A DNA stretch of 64,000 nt from Dyella monticola (GCF_003363155.1 NZ_QRBE01000002.1:267795-331794), one strand, 5' to 3'. Positions 35,151-42,860 are shown, counted from the stretch's first letter. Made by a program: numbers and translations. Notes: generated from the sequence alone by a model not told the origin.

Positions 35151-35996
35151 TCAGGCAGCCGACCCGGTAATCATCGCCGGCCACCAATAATGAGTCGCAA
35201 AAAAATAGGTGGCGACGGCCAACAAACAGGTGGCCGTGCTCAACACGACAGCGATGGCGATCTTGGCGGCAGCCGCAACCTCGGCGGATCGGCCACGCAG
35301 ATAAACTTCCGCGATCAAAAGATTGGGCACGTAAAAGAAAAACGCCATCACGGCATCGAACGGGCCATGAAAACCATGGGTGTGCCCGATTCGGTGCGCG
35401 AATAAAAACCAGAATGCATACTCCATGCGATAGAGCCAGGAGCCAATCGCCAGCGCAAACAGGCGAATCGCCCATGCACGATGGATACCGACCTCGCGCC
35501 GCCGCGCATAGCGGTAGGTCTGCAAGGCACAGAACATCATGAGCATGCCGTAGAGGCCAAAACCCATATTCATCGTCGTTCCGCCAATCGTGCCGACCGT
35601 AGCGATAAAGATCAGCCCTCCCGCACCCGCCAGTGCAGCGGCCGTGACGTAAATGCGGCCAAGCCAACGATGCAAGGCCGGCACACGCACACGCACTGCA
35701 TTAAGTAGCTGAATAAACCCGAGCGCGAGAATGACACCGCCAGCGGCAAAGTGAATACCCATGGCGAACGTCGCTGCTGCATGCGGGCCGGTATAAAGGC
35801 CCGGCAACGCCGTGTTCCAGCGAGCCGCCGAGTTCGATGCAAGCGCACCGGCGTAAAAAACCAGAATATATAGCCCGAACAGCGCACAACTAAGCCAGGT
35901 CGTTATCGCCAGCGCGCGACTGCTGTAATCGAACACGCGCGACGCCCAATGGGCGCGTTGTGCGTCATATGCAATAGCCAGATTACCTTCGGCCAT
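35151..35996 (-). CDS. DUF2306 membrane protein
   Basis: 281 residues with about seven membrane helices. HRWLGRIYVTAAALAGAGG and HRAWAIRLFALAIGSWLYR are the His-containing repeats of the DUF2306 family, which resemble haem-binding membrane helices. Function unknown. AGGGGGC five bases upstream fixes the start. It is convergent with the cyclase gene. Confidence 0.82.
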   Translation of the reverse strand: MAEGNLAIAYDAQRAHWASRVFDYSSRALAITTWLSCALFGLYILVFYAGALASNSAARWNTALPGLYTGPHAAATFAMGIHFAAGGVILALGFIQLLNAVRVRVPALHRWLGRIYVTAAALAGAGGLIFIATVGTIGGTTMNMGFGLYGMLMMFCALQTYRYARRREVGIHRAWAIRLFALAIGSWLYRMEYAFWFLFAHRIGHTHGFHGPFDAVMAFFFYVPNLLIAEVYLRGRSAEVAAAAKIAIAVVLSTATCLLAVATYFFATHYWWPAMITGSAA

Positions 35997-36322
35997 AGTG
36001 CCCCCTGGGATAAGGGCGTCATTGTAAGGCAGGAAACCGCTACGTTCTTGCGGACGGCCGTCGCATCGGTGCCACGTGCAAGGCGCATCCTTGATGGCAC
36101 CTTGCGTTTGCTTCGTGACTACACGCATCAGCGTTATCGGCAACGCAAAATCCGCCTCCCCTGACAGATTAGGGGGACACTTTGTGCGATGGTCTTGTCG
36201 TCGGGTGTGCCCATCTGACGTGGATGACACGCGGCACACCCGACATGAGCGAAGCAGCGCGGATCGCCTGGGCTGGCACCCAAACGATCCGCTGGCCACC
36301 ACCAACTGTAAGGAAGTTGATC
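35997..36322. other. Leader region with a 12-bp inverted repeat
   Basis: No supported gene. A perfect 12-bp inverted repeat (36200-36211 and 36233-36244, core TCGGGTGTGCC) lies inside. It may be a hairpin in a long 5' leader for 36542 or a regulator site. Confidence 0.4.
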
Positions 36323-36439
36323 ATGGTTACTCCCGATCATACGGCACACACGCACTCGCGTGTCCCCGCCACGCCGACTTTTGCACTGCTTCACCGTCCC
36401 GCCTACGGCGAGGCGTCGGGCCACTCTGGGCTTTCGTAG
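36323..36439 (+). CDS. Small 38-residue ORF in the leader of the 36542 gene
   Basis: Starts MVTPDHTAHTHSRVPATPTF and ends SGHSGLS. AAGGAAG lies eight bases before the ATG, a good ribosome site. It has six His and is not hydrophobic. It precedes three consecutive hairpins, which raises the idea of a regulatory leader peptide. I do not recognise a family. Confidence 0.35.
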   Translation: MVTPDHTAHTHSRVPATPTFALLHRPAYGEASGHSGLS

Positions 36440-36442
36440 AAA

Positions 36443-36518
36443 CGGAATCGGATCCTTCCGCTTTTACATGCAGGGTTTTTCCTGCATGCCCCTCACGCCA
36501 CGTGCAATACGTGGCGTG
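36443..36518 (+). promoter_or_regulatory. Three consecutive hairpins in the 5' leader
   Basis: CGGAA/TTCCG at 36443-36460, CATGCAGG-gttttt-CCTGCATG at 36467-36488, and the 10-bp stem CACGCCACGT-gcaat-ACGTGGCGTG at 36494-36518. They lie between the small ORF and the ATG at 36542. Terminator/antiterminator or mRNA-stabilising roles are possible. Confidence 0.5.
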
Positions 36519-36541
36519 ACTTAACGATATGGAGTGGCCCC

Positions 36542-36808
36542 ATGAACACCCCTCGCGACCTTCTCTACGAAGGCAACCATCTGCTGTCCCACGATCACTA
36601 CCTCGAACTGTGCGACATCCGCGACAAACTCTTGCTGATGGCCCAACTCGCCGGCAGCAGCACATCCTTGAACGACCCCCACGCCATGCTCTACATCCGC
36701 CGCGCACTGCTCGGCGAAATGCTCGGCAATCTCAGCTTTCAGCTCAACGTTGCGTTGTTTGCATTGGAACGCGTGGATGCGGCGGAGGTTCGCGCGTCGA
36801 CGGAGTGA
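36542..36808 (+). CDS. Small conserved protein, XAC0095-like
   Basis: 88 residues, soluble, helical. The pattern LLSHDHYLELCDIRDKLLLMAQLA followed by a second helix pair resembles the small XAC0095-type proteins of Xanthomonadales; this name is tentative and no function is known. GGAG seven bases upstream supports the start. Its last 16 codons and the following terminator-like sequence recur at 40460 and 41978, so this gene is the parent of the repeats in the accessory region. Confidence 0.65.
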   Translation: MNTPRDLLYEGNHLLSHDHYLELCDIRDKLLLMAQLAGSSTSLNDPHAMLYIRRALLGEMLGNLSFQLNVALFALERVDAAEVRASTE

Positions 36809-36868
36809 GCGATGTGGGAAAAGGAGGATTGCCCTCGCTTTTAGGTGTCCGTGAAATCAGGGGGCCAC
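36761..36868 (+). repeat. Repeat copy A: 3' end of the 36542 gene plus downstream hairpin
   Basis: Begins GCATTGGAACGCGTGGATGC and ends near AAATCAGGGGG. The core GGGAAAAGGAGGATTGCCCT is an imperfect hairpin before CTTTT, so it may be the gene's terminator. Copies B (40460-40562) and C (41978-42085) match it. Confidence 0.8.
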
Positions 36869-36930
36869 CCTAATCGACCAGGAACTAATTCATGGTCCAT
36901 GGGTGCCCGATCCCCATCCGTTCGGCGTTT

Positions 36931-37163
36931 TTAATTTGGATGAAAATAAACCCAAACGAGCACAATACTTAAAATAATTGCGAAAAATCCACCAATCCTA
37001 AATGACAATCTGTATGCCCTTGTAGACATCATTTTATAGCGCCTATTTGCTTTCTTATTTTCACTTATACCTTGTAACTGCCTCACTTTTTCCGGCCATA
37101 TCATGTGAAGCATACCGAAAACAAAAAATTTGTGGCTACGCCAAATATAACGACAGCCCGCAT
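36931..37163 (-). pseudogene. Two-helix small membrane protein split by a homopolymer frameshift
   Basis: From ATG 37163, which follows AAGGGGATTGAA, the frame reads MRAVVIFGVATNF and stops at 37101. If the six-base T run (A run at 37123-37128 on the plus strand) had seven bases, translation would continue without a break into FFVFGMLHMIWPEKVRQL and a second hydrophobic helix FFAIILSIVLVWVYFHPN, giving 77 residues. Low GC relative to the core genome. Function unknown; the loss may be real, phase-variable or a sequencing error. Confidence 0.6.
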
Positions 37164-37296
37164 TTCAATCCCCTTCCCTAATTTTTATGATTCAGTTGAT
37201 ATGAGCATGACCGTTGCCATCCAATCCTTGACTTAAAAGGCCGAGATGCGCGGCAATTCCAAAGCAAAGGTGTCATAACCTGCGGCTTCCCCACGT

Positions 37297-37486
37297 TTTG
37301 CTCGTCATTCCGGTGAAGGCCGGACGTAGCGCGAAGCGCGGAGAACGTCAAGAGGACGGCCCCGAAGAGGTGAGCGAAGCGAATCATCCTGTGTGGATAC
37401 GTCGTGTGAAACACTTCGCACTGGTTTTGCGTGCTTCGCACAGCGTACTTGACTGGATTCCGGCCTTCGCCGGAATGACGAGCAAA
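37297..37486. repeat. REP/BIME-like inverted pair
   Basis: 28-nt arms at 37297-37324 and 37459-37486 are inverted copies with one mismatch. Each carries its own small palindrome (CCGGTGAAGGCCGG and CCGGCCTTCGCCGG) and GTCATTCC/GGAATGAC. This is the standard form of paired REP elements mobilised by RAYT proteins, and a RAYT lies 1.4 kb away. Confidence 0.75.
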
Positions 37487-37525
37487 GGAGCGCAAGTTCG
37501 AGCTCCCCTCCCCCCTGTCACAGCA

Positions 37526-38248
37526 TTAGTCCCTCATAAAAACCACCCAAGTCGGGTGATTTTCTGTTTTAGGAAGAATCATTTTTATGCGAAAACGTCC
37601 ATATTCGTGCATATCAAGAACATCATTGACCTTCAATAATCCCGACGTGCTCTTCCACTTACCACATGTCTTCCAGGGTACCAAGCTCTCTTCGTGCCAT
37701 TCCAGATCAACCAACTGTTGCCCTTCCTTTAATGAAACAACCCTTACCGCCATGGCGCACTGACTCTCCCCAACCCAGAGGCCCATGGCGGGTTGCGCAG
37801 GCAAAATCACCGCTTGTTGATCATTGTTCAAGACCTGGCGCTTCGTATCGCGCACAGTTAAGTATGACTGCCCTTCCGCACAATCTGCACCAGGCATGCG
37901 GCTATTTCCGGGATCGGGCGCAGGGCGCGGGGGTAACACCTTGATGGATGAAACTTCGTATATTTCGTTCGCTACGACAAACTCGGACCCGGTGCGCAGG
38001 CGCATGAAATTCGAACGCCACTGTACTTTTTGGTCATTCATCTCAATAACGCCGATCTGTACGTCGGGGCCATCTGCACTCGATCCCGCACTGATATGCG
38101 CAATCACCATTCCGTCCGCCCCCGTAGAAAGCACCCCGCACCCCTGAGGAGCCAAATTCCAACCCACGTCCTTGTCGATTGATAGCGCATCTGTAAAATG
38201 GAGCACCATGAAGACACCACACAATACAAGCATCGACGATTTGACCAT
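37526..38248 (-). CDS. Secreted protein of unknown function (paralogue of 41564)
   Basis: 240 residues from ATG 38248, with a signal peptide (VKSSMLVLCGVFMVLHFTDA). The mature part has eight or more predicted strands and four Cys. The segment IGVIEMNDQKVQWRSNFMRL and the following TGSEFVVANEIYEVSSI align with IAVLEPAPQSEIRWQYVFYG and VGDEFSAQGAIYKIISI in the broken gene at 41564. No known domain recognised. An ATG at 38260 is an alternative start. It could be a secreted effector, an immunity partner or an envelope protein. Confidence 0.65.
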   Translation of the reverse strand: MVKSSMLVLCGVFMVLHFTDALSIDKDVGWNLAPQGCGVLSTGADGMVIAHISAGSSADGPDVQIGVIEMNDQKVQWRSNFMRLRTGSEFVVANEIYEVSSIKVLPPRPAPDPGNSRMPGADCAEGQSYLTVRDTKRQVLNNDQQAVILPAQPAMGLWVGESQCAMAVRVVSLKEGQQLVDLEWHEESLVPWKTCGKWKSTSGLLKVNDVLDMHEYGRFRIKMILPKTENHPTWVVFMRD

Positions 38249-38437
38249 AACTTTACCCATATCACTTATATGGATTGAAGACAGTAACAGCTGACGTATA
38301 GTGATTGACCTTACTAACCGCAAGATATGGATATCACGCTACGGATATTGGGCGGTCTGCATCAATTGAATTCTCCACCACTCCATCCGATCCGCCAACG
38401 ATCGACGTGAGAAAAAGGAGGGTGCCCTCGCATTCTT

Positions 38438-38784
38438 TCACTCCAAGATTTTCGCTTTCGTAATTCTGATGCCGTCATCAATTTCAACGCCTATCTGGTA
38501 TTTTTCAATGTACCCGTTCATGAGCCGCTTAAAGGCCGCATACCCGTCAATCGTATCTCCAGCAACGATCCTTCTCCCCCTGACAGAAAGAAAGGCCCCG
38601 TTGCCCGTACTCGGCATATGTGAGCAATCTTTCTCTCTTCGGAAAATCTAGATTTCGGCATCTTATTCAGAACAATAAATTTCACATCAGCCCACTTGGT
38701 GTACAGAAAACGCATACCAAAAATCTTTCGAAATACACCATCATCGGTTATGACCAAGTCCAAAACCTCAGGGTCAGAGTACAC
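38438..38784 (-). pseudogene. Broken duplicate of the PH-like putative immunity gene
   Basis: The 5' part reads DLVITDDGVFRKIFGMRFLY and then LNKMPKSRFSEERKIAHIC, close to the gene at 39325. After IAHIC one base is missing (near 38619), and the original frame resumes as GDTIDGYAAFKRLMNGYIEK to a matching stop at 38438. The two N-terminal membrane helices of the intact copy are also absent, replaced by unrelated sequence. It is therefore both truncated and frameshifted. Confidence 0.75.
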
Positions 38785-38870
38785 TTCTCTCGCGAGGCAT
38801 CGGCAATCTCCGACAGAAATTCACCCCTTTTCACCGCACGCTTGGGTTCCATCTCTTGAATCCAAGCACC

Positions 38871-39314
38871 ATGCCACGCCAGCCACGCCTGGATCTTACC
38901 GGTATTCCGCAGCACGTCGTCCAGTGCGGGAATGATCGGCAACCCTGCCTTTTCTCCGAGATTGACTATCTTAGATATCTGGACGACCTACGCGAGATTA
39001 CGTCGCGCGAGGGCTGCGCTGTGCACGCCTATGTCTTGATGACCAATCATGTGCACTTATTGATGACACATTCGTCCATCGGACGAATTGCACGCGTTAT
39101 GCAAGCCTTGGGGCGTCGTTACGTGCGATATGTCAATGATCGCTATCGTCGCACAGGCACACTATGGGAGGGACGCTACAAGGCATGTTTGGTCGATAGT
39201 GAAACCCATCTACTGGGTTGCTACCGCTACATCGAGCCGAATCCGATTCGGGCGCGAATGGTTGCGGATGTACGTGACTACCCTTGGTCGAGTTATGCCA
39301 GCAATGCTTTATAA
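38871..39314 (+). pseudogene. REP-associated tyrosine transposase (RAYT), C-terminally truncated
   Basis: 147 residues. MPRQPRLDLTGIPQHVVQCG, the HUH motif NHVHLLM, GTLWEGRYKACLVDS and YRYIEPNPIRARM are diagnostic of Y1/RAYT proteins. Tyr of the catalytic segment is present (CYRYIE). Intact relatives run to about 220-240 residues; this one stops right after WSSYASNAL. In RAYTs the GxxxxD/HNxxLY tail region would follow. It sits exactly between the broken and intact copies of the PH-like gene. Confidence 0.85.
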
Positions 39315-39324
39315 CCCCTTTGTT

Positions 39325-39831
39325 TCATTCCAAGAATTCCCCTTTTGTAATTCTTATACCGTCATCAATTTCAACGCTTATCTGGTATTTTTCAATATAA
39401 CCGTTCATTAGGCGTTTAAAGGCCGCATATCCATCAATAGAACTTCCAACCGATATCCTTCCCCGTAGAAGAAAATAAGATGACGAGGGGTTGCGCGGAC
39501 ATATCGTAACGACGGTCCTTTCGTCGGAAAATCTAGCTTTTGGCATTTTATTCAGAGTGATCAATTTTACGTCTACCCACTTGATGTTCAGAAAGCACAT
39601 ACCAAAAAGCTTTCGAAATACACCATCATCGGTTATGACCAAATCCGAGCAGGTTACTATATTTATGTACAACAAGAACGCATAAACACCCATGCCTCCG
39701 GCGCCTAATGTCCAAGCACTGTGGTAATCCCCCCTTTGAATGAATCCATGAACAAAGAGGGCGACAAGCAACATCACGCAAGTAAACCAGAACGTCATAC
39801 CCCAAAAAGAGCGGAAGTGAAATGTCATCAA
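39325..39831 (-). CDS. Membrane-anchored PH-like protein, putative Rhs immunity protein
   Basis: 168 residues. Two membrane helices (about 8-27 and 42-60) precede a small beta-rich domain: CSDLVITDDGVFRKLFGMCF, IKWVDVKLITLNKMPKARFS and a C-terminal helix MNGYIEKYQISVEI. The layout resembles bacterial PH-like membrane proteins commonly found behind Rhs toxin tips. Its position directly downstream of the Rhs-like fragment at 39866 supports an immunity role (inference). A broken paralogue lies at 38438. AT-rich compared with the core genome. Confidence 0.6.
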   Translation of the reverse strand: MMTFHFRSFWGMTFWFTCVMLLVALFVHGFIQRGDYHSAWTLGAGGMGVYAFLLYINIVTCSDLVITDDGVFRKLFGMCFLNIKWVDVKLITLNKMPKARFSDERTVVTICPRNPSSSYFLLRGRISVGSSIDGYAAFKRLMNGYIEKYQISVEIDDGIRITKGEFLE

Positions 39832-39865
39832 TTACTCCGAAAAAGATAGATAACGGCACATGACT

Positions 39866-40459
39866 CTAAAACCGCGATGGCGTCACCGTGCTCGGTAACG
39901 TCACACAACCCTGCGCTGCCTGGGGGTTCAGTGAATAGGTTGAATGGAGGTCCAATACCGTTCCTAAAATATTTGCGGTACCAGTAAGACCGCTAAATAC
40001 CATCTGGCCTGTTTCACCTACCGTACCGGTGGCGAGCGCAGCACCTTCCACGCTAATCAACGGCGAAACGGCACCAATCGCGGCACTCCAACCAACGTCG
40101 TTCCATATATTGCACTGCCCAGTTACGTAGTTCGAAGCCAAGGCACTTGCCCCCCCAAGGCATTCAGTCCGACAAATGTTGTGCCCGTCGTTACAGTACC
40201 TGCGGCAGAACCAAACATGCTTGTTACAGGCTCACCCAACCAGTTGGCAACCGGCCCAGCAAGCCCCCCGAATAAACCTCCAACAGACAAGCCTGTGGCG
40301 ACGCCGGCTGGGCCGTTTGAAATATACCCAGTAGTACCGCCTGTCAGCCATCCCGTTACCACTCCTGGCGCGAGCTCAGCAAATCCAAGACCTAAAAATG
40401 CGCCGGCAATAGCAAGGGTCGCAAGTCCGATTAGAAAGTCGAACCTGACCCCGGTTTTC
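39866..40459 (-). pseudogene. Orphan Rhs-like C-terminal region, frameshifted
   Basis: Gly/Ala-rich hydrophobic sequence (FDFLIGLATLAIAGAFLGLG; GPAGVATGLSVGGLFGGLAG) leads to FVGLNALGG and then, after a shift at a seven-base G run (C run 40150-40156), to ASALASNYVTGQCNIWNDVG and a tail ending PSTVTPSRF. With eight G the frame is continuous. This matches the region after the core domain of Rhs/polymorphic toxins. The upstream Rhs body is missing: the fragment begins at repeat copy B. A toxin activity cannot be assigned. Confidence 0.55.
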
Positions 40460-40562
40460 GCACTGGAACGCGTTGATGCGACGGAGGCTGGCACGTCGAA
40501 GTGAGCGATGTGGGAAAAGGAGGATTGCCCTCGCTTTTAGGTGTTCGTTAAATCAGGGGTGG
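40460..40562 (+). repeat. Repeat copy B
   Basis: Begins GCACTGGAACGCGTTGATGC and runs through GTGGGAAAAGGAGGATTGCC to AAATCAGGGGT. It is close to copy A at the nucleotide level, with the encoded tail ALERVDATEAGTSK matching ALERVDAAEVRASTE. The rest of the parent gene is absent, so it marks a recombination joint. Confidence 0.8.
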
Positions 40563-40613
40563 CTCAAAGTGCAGTCTGACCGTACGCACACGTGGATGGT
40601 ATCTGCGGCGGAC

Positions 40614-40838
40614 TTAACCTGAAAGGCGGTCAGTGCGTTCTTTGCGCCACGCAAAGCGCGACCGTAAGCGGAATCGACAATGTGGCTCCCGCGTCACCGC
40701 AGTGCCACGGAGGCCGGGTACGCACGCCAACTTTGGCTCAAGCGGCGAAATGGTGAACGCTGTTTCAGAGTGATCTTCGGAGAAGTGTGACGGCAATCCA
40801 ATTACGTGCATTACTTCGTGAAGCATGCAATGCCTCAC
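40614..40838 (-). pseudogene. Metalloprotease fragment with HExxHxxGxxH motif
   Basis: The frame reads CMLHEVMHVIGLPSHFSED, a full metzincin-type zinc-binding motif, within only 74 codons. The catalytic motif lies almost at the start, so most of the protease is missing, and the sequence after TAFTISPLEPK shows no family features. Starts directly after the stop of the 210-residue gene. Probably a remnant. Confidence 0.45.
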
Positions 40839-40842
40839 GCTC

Positions 40843-41475
40843 CTATTTTTTTCTCAAATCAAAAATATTACGAAAGTTACATGCAAAATTGAAAATCGCC
40901 CAATAAATTGCGACAGAAACAAAAGGGCAAAACCAGGCAAAAAAAGGAAAGGCAAGTGGTGAATTTATTATACCGCTTAAATAATTTAGATGAGCCCCAA
41001 CGGAAAAAAGCTCGCCATTAAAAAACGTAGGAAATGTTATAAATCTAAGCTCACCAAGAATGTAACCGATTGAAAAAATAAAGAAAATGGTCCCGCCTAA
41101 TTTTTTGTTAGGTACGTCGTTATTAGCATACCATTTATGCATTGTAACTCTAGTTAAAATGGAGGCTGGACAGTAAATCACGAAAAATATGTAAGCATAA
41201 AAAAATAAAGACAGCCACTGAATGGACATTACGAATTTGCATAAGTCTGGATTGACCGCATAGCTCGCAGCCGAATCCACAATAGGAATCCACCTTTCAC
41301 CCATATGTGATATATGACGCATCACATTGATATGAGATGCGAATGCAAAAAAAACATATGAAGAATAACTTAGCAAAATGAACACAATATTAGCTAATAG
41401 AAGCGGCTTTTTATAGTAGCGACCACGTAATGCCAATCTCCGTCTTAGCCGATATAATTCAGTACTTTTTTTCAC
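40843..41475 (-). CDS. Low-GC multi-pass membrane protein, unknown
   Basis: 210 residues with five likely membrane helices (for example LANIVFILLSYSSYVFFAFA, FFYAYIFFVIYC, TIFFIFSIGYILGEL). It is strikingly AT-rich with AT-ending codons, unlike the rest of the window, which indicates recent acquisition. No family recognised. It lies between repeat copies B and C. An immunity or abortive-infection role is possible by location only. Confidence 0.6.
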   Translation of the reverse strand: MKKSTELYRLRRRLALRGRYYKKPLLLANIVFILLSYSSYVFFAFASHINVMRHISHMGERWIPIVDSAASYAVNPDLCKFVMSIQWLSLFFYAYIFFVIYCPASILTRVTMHKWYANNDVPNKKLGGTIFFIFSIGYILGELRFITFPTFFNGELFSVGAHLNYLSGIINSPLAFPFFAWFCPFVSVAIYWAIFNFACNFRNIFDLRKK

Positions 41476-41563
41476 AGTGAGCCTCGCGAAAACACAATCG
41501 CAGCATTGGATTTTACAAGGCTGCGATATCGATTGGTAAATGGATACTACTCCTCATCTTACC

Positions 41564-41956
41564 TCATGGACCAAGACCCGCGGGGATAAGCAATACAGCC
41601 CTACCTGCTCGACCCGAAGTATCCGACGGTAAATCGTGAATCGAGATGATCTTATAGATCGCGCCCTGTGCGGAAAATTCGTCTCCAACCCCCAGACCAT
41701 AAAACACGTATTGCCAACGAATTTCACTCTGAGGAGCAGGCTCAAGCACGGCTATGTTTATTTGCGGTCTTTCCTCGGTACTAAGCAAATATTCGGAGGC
41801 ATGCGCGCTCGTCTCCGTACCGATACGAATCACGTTGCAATGATTCAGACCCAAGTCCCAGACAATGTTATCTGTAGCGCTTTGCTAATCTTTGCTTTGG
41901 GCCAATCCCGACCAAGTAAAAACGAGAAGCACCGCAATAAAAGAAAGGATTTTCAT
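41564..41956 (-). pseudogene. Secreted-protein paralogue interrupted by an amber codon
   Basis: From ATG 41956 the frame gives a good signal peptide, MKILSFIAVLLVFTWSGLAQ, then SKD and TAG at 41887-41885 (codon 24). The same frame continues QSATDNIVWDLGLNHCNVIR and on to IAVLEPAPQSEIRWQYVFYG, similar to the protein at 37526. It stops again at 41564, about 100 residues short of its paralogue. A nonsense mutation, possibly CAG to TAG, is the simplest reading. Confidence 0.75.
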
Positions 41957-41977
41957 TGAAAAGTGTTCTGACCAAAT

Positions 41978-42085
41978 TATTGGAGCGCACTGATGTAGCG
42001 GAGACGTGTACGTCGATGCAGCAATCGAGCGATCGGAAGGAGAATTACCCTCGCTTATCGGTGTCCATTAAATCAGAGGTGGTGA
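41978..42085 (+). repeat. Repeat copy C (diverged)
   Basis: ATTGGAGCGCACTGATGTAG, then GGAAGGAGAATTACCCTCGC and GTGTCCATTAAATCAGAGGT. It aligns over its full length with copies A and B but has more substitutions, so it is the oldest copy. It touches the start of the amber-interrupted gene. Confidence 0.7.
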
Positions 42086-42137
42086 GTTACGACTCTCTCG
42101 TTCAGAACTGCACTCTGGCCCCGAGTTCCACCTCATC

Positions 42138-42518
42138 TCACTCGTCGACGGGAACCCATTTGGCGATTCTTTGCATGTATTTAGCCAACGCATGTTGGCC
42201 ACTTATACCGAACACTAGCGCAAACGGCAGGATCGCCAATCTTTCGTGTCCTTGAACTGGAACTTTCATAGCAACTAACAGACACGCCGATCCCACTCCG
42301 ATTGAAAGGATGCCAATTGAAGCGAAGGCAATAAGCTTAAGTCGTGACCGTATATCAATAGTAAGCCACTCAGATCAATGCTCGCACCGATACTGTTTAT
42401 ATGTTCCCGGGCGAGGCAAATAATCTTTCACTTTTGGCTGGATAATTTGACTGCAGCACGGGCATGGCCTGATCAGGTTCGTTACGTTGACTTTGATTAT
42501 TCGCTCGTCAGGATGCAT
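42138..42518 (-). pseudogene. Zinc-ribbon membrane protein with TGA at the fourth Cys position
   Basis: From ATG 42518, preceded by AGGGGTTGTG, the frame has the Cys pair RPCPCCSQIIQPKV, then YKQYRCEH followed by TGA (42377-42375), and continues SEWLTIDIRSRLKLIAFASI with two hydrophobic helices and a proper stop at 42138, 127 codons in all. In zinc ribbons the pattern would be CEHC, so TGC or TGT to TGA is the likely mutation. Function unknown. Confidence 0.65.
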
Positions 42519-42829
42519 CACAACCCCTGGACGTGCAGCTATCGGTCGCCCCCTTTTTTGGCATTTCAGCACACCTCGCAACACATTGATTGGCACCACT
42601 TGCGCTGCATTCCGCGCAATCATATATCGCATGCGCTTGAGAGAGGCATAAGCTCAAAAGCCTCCTCTCCTAGACGTAGCGGATTAGGTGTTATTGCGAC
42701 CACACAAGACCACTTCTAGACCCATTGCGGGCCGGACTTTCGTGCAGGGCGGATTACCCCCGCGTTGAGCTGATTCAAGGAATTATTGCCACTTCGTATG
42801 GCAAGCCTCCGATCGATATCCGCTTCAGT
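42519..42829. other. Intergenic region downstream of the giant glycosidase
   Basis: About 310 bp. The minus frame of the zinc-ribbon gene stays open upstream to 42632 but without features. No other gene or known repeat seen. Confidence 0.4.
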
Positions 42830-42860
42830 AACAAGGGGCGCGTCATGCGCGCCCCTTGTT
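42830..42860. terminator. Strong hairpin, probable terminator of the giant glycosidase gene
   Basis: A 13-bp perfect stem (AACAAGGGGCGCG at 42830-42842, complement at 42848-42860) with a 5-nt loop, 96 bp past the stop at 42956. Read leftwards it lacks a T run; read rightwards it is followed by GCTTTT. Confidence 0.6.

Noticed and set aside
37178-37495. ORF of 105 codons reading HSGEGRNPVKYAV
   Set aside because: This is the well-known translation of a REP palindrome pair and is not a gene.
42375-42377. Selenocysteine insertion at the in-frame TGA
   Set aside because: No SECIS-like hairpin was evident directly downstream, and the locus is rich in pseudogenes; a nonsense mutation is simpler.
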